Assembly: GCA_021848865.1 (NCBI GenBank)
Contig: JAJZTO010000163.1
Span: 1-6,454 of the forward strand
Length of the DNA stretch: 6,454 nucleotides
From: Myxococcales bacterium
Lineage (GTDB): Bacteria; Myxococcota; Myxococcia; Myxococcales; Anaeromyxobacteraceae
Direction: 5' to 3'
This document shows positions 6,318-6,454 of the stretch, piece by piece (the stretch's first letter is position 1; every line of letters begins with the position of its first letter). A model generated the notes under the pieces. That model was not told the DNA's origin. It was given only the letters and a program-made list of their open reading frames with translations, and made no database searches. Made by a program: the position numbers and the translations under genes.

Positions 6318-6454
6318 ATGGACCCCGCCCCCGCGCTCGCCCCGACCTTCCGGCGCTTCGCCTTCACCTTCGGCCTGCTGGTGGTGGCGCTGGCCGGGCT
6401 GGTCCTGGCGGGCTGGGTCCTCGACGCCGAGGCCCTCACCAGCCTCTTCCCCGG
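6318..6454 (+). CDS. N-terminus of membrane protein, probably a signalling sensor (3' end outside window)
   Basis: From ATG at 6318, 45 complete codons are visible, beginning MDPAPALAPTFRRFAF. A basic, short cytoplasmic N-terminus (FRRF) is followed by a hydrophobic segment at about residues 15-35 (FAFTFGLLVVALAGLVLAGW), then VLDAEALTSLFPG. The pattern of one membrane helix, then GW-x-LD and a short hydrophobic stretch ending in LFPG or LLPG resembles the start of many multi-helix PAS-type sensor histidine kinases and related signalling proteins. If that holds, the rest would carry more membrane helices and then cytoplasmic sensory and output domains. There is no Shine-Dalgarno at normal distance; no alternative in-frame start was found upstream to about 6261. 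The coding call rests on the frame, the codon pattern and the membrane segment; the sensor function is inference. Confidence 0.62.
   Translation, partial: MDPAPALAPTFRRFAFTFGLLVVALAGLVLAGWVLDAEALTSLFP

Noticed and set aside
5135..6439. 434-codon minus-strand frame covering the divIVA gene and the 3' end of polA
   Set aside because: It is out of frame with the DivIVA motifs, which have a Shine-Dalgarno and promoter of their own, and its product is Arg/Pro-rich and repetitive.
1..6454. CRISPR array, tRNA, rRNA, insertion sequence or phage genes
   Set aside because: No spaced repeats, cloverleaf, transposase motif or terminal inverted repeats were seen by eye on either strand.

Overview
This window comes from a very GC-rich bacterium, with strong G/C preference at third codon positions. 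The best guess is a Myxococcota (delta-proteobacterial) chromosome of the Anaeromyxobacter type. The guess rests on base composition, the style of the large lipoprotein and the PolA sequence; no rRNA or other marker gene is present to confirm it. I see no mobile element, CRISPR array, tRNA or rRNA.

Layout: (1) Positions 2-2779 (+) hold the 3' part of a large, unrecognised secreted lipoprotein. Its start codon lies before the window, but the lipobox and lipidated cysteine are visible. (2) Positions 2780-2865 are a short gap with a GC hairpin and a weak promoter whose predicted start point falls on the next start codon. (3) Positions 2866-5562 (+) encode a full-length DNA polymerase I (PolA). 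Its 5'-nuclease and polymerase active sites are intact, but its central proofreading domain has lost the catalytic acids. (4) Positions 5563-5703 are a convergent intergenic region made almost entirely of overlapping inverted repeats, probably a two-way terminator and possibly a dispersed repeat element. (5) Positions 5704-6195 (-) encode a DivIVA-family coiled-coil protein with a clear Shine-Dalgarno and a good sigma70-type promoter. (6) Positions 6196-6317 are a divergent promoter region. (7) From 6318 (+) a membrane protein begins and runs off the window; its N-terminus resembles the first membrane segment of sensor kinases or other signalling proteins.

The genes do not form one pathway. 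PolA acts in repair and Okazaki fragment processing, DivIVA at cell poles or septa, and the lipoprotein in the envelope. The polA/divIVA convergence and divIVA/sensor divergence suggest separate transcription units. I found no convincing new multi-gene system. The points most worth a second look are the inactivated PolA exonuclease site, the possible leaderless polA start, the nested hairpins at 5565-5701 and the hairpin that could mask a ribosome-binding sequence before the last gene. All residue positions and pairings were worked out by hand.
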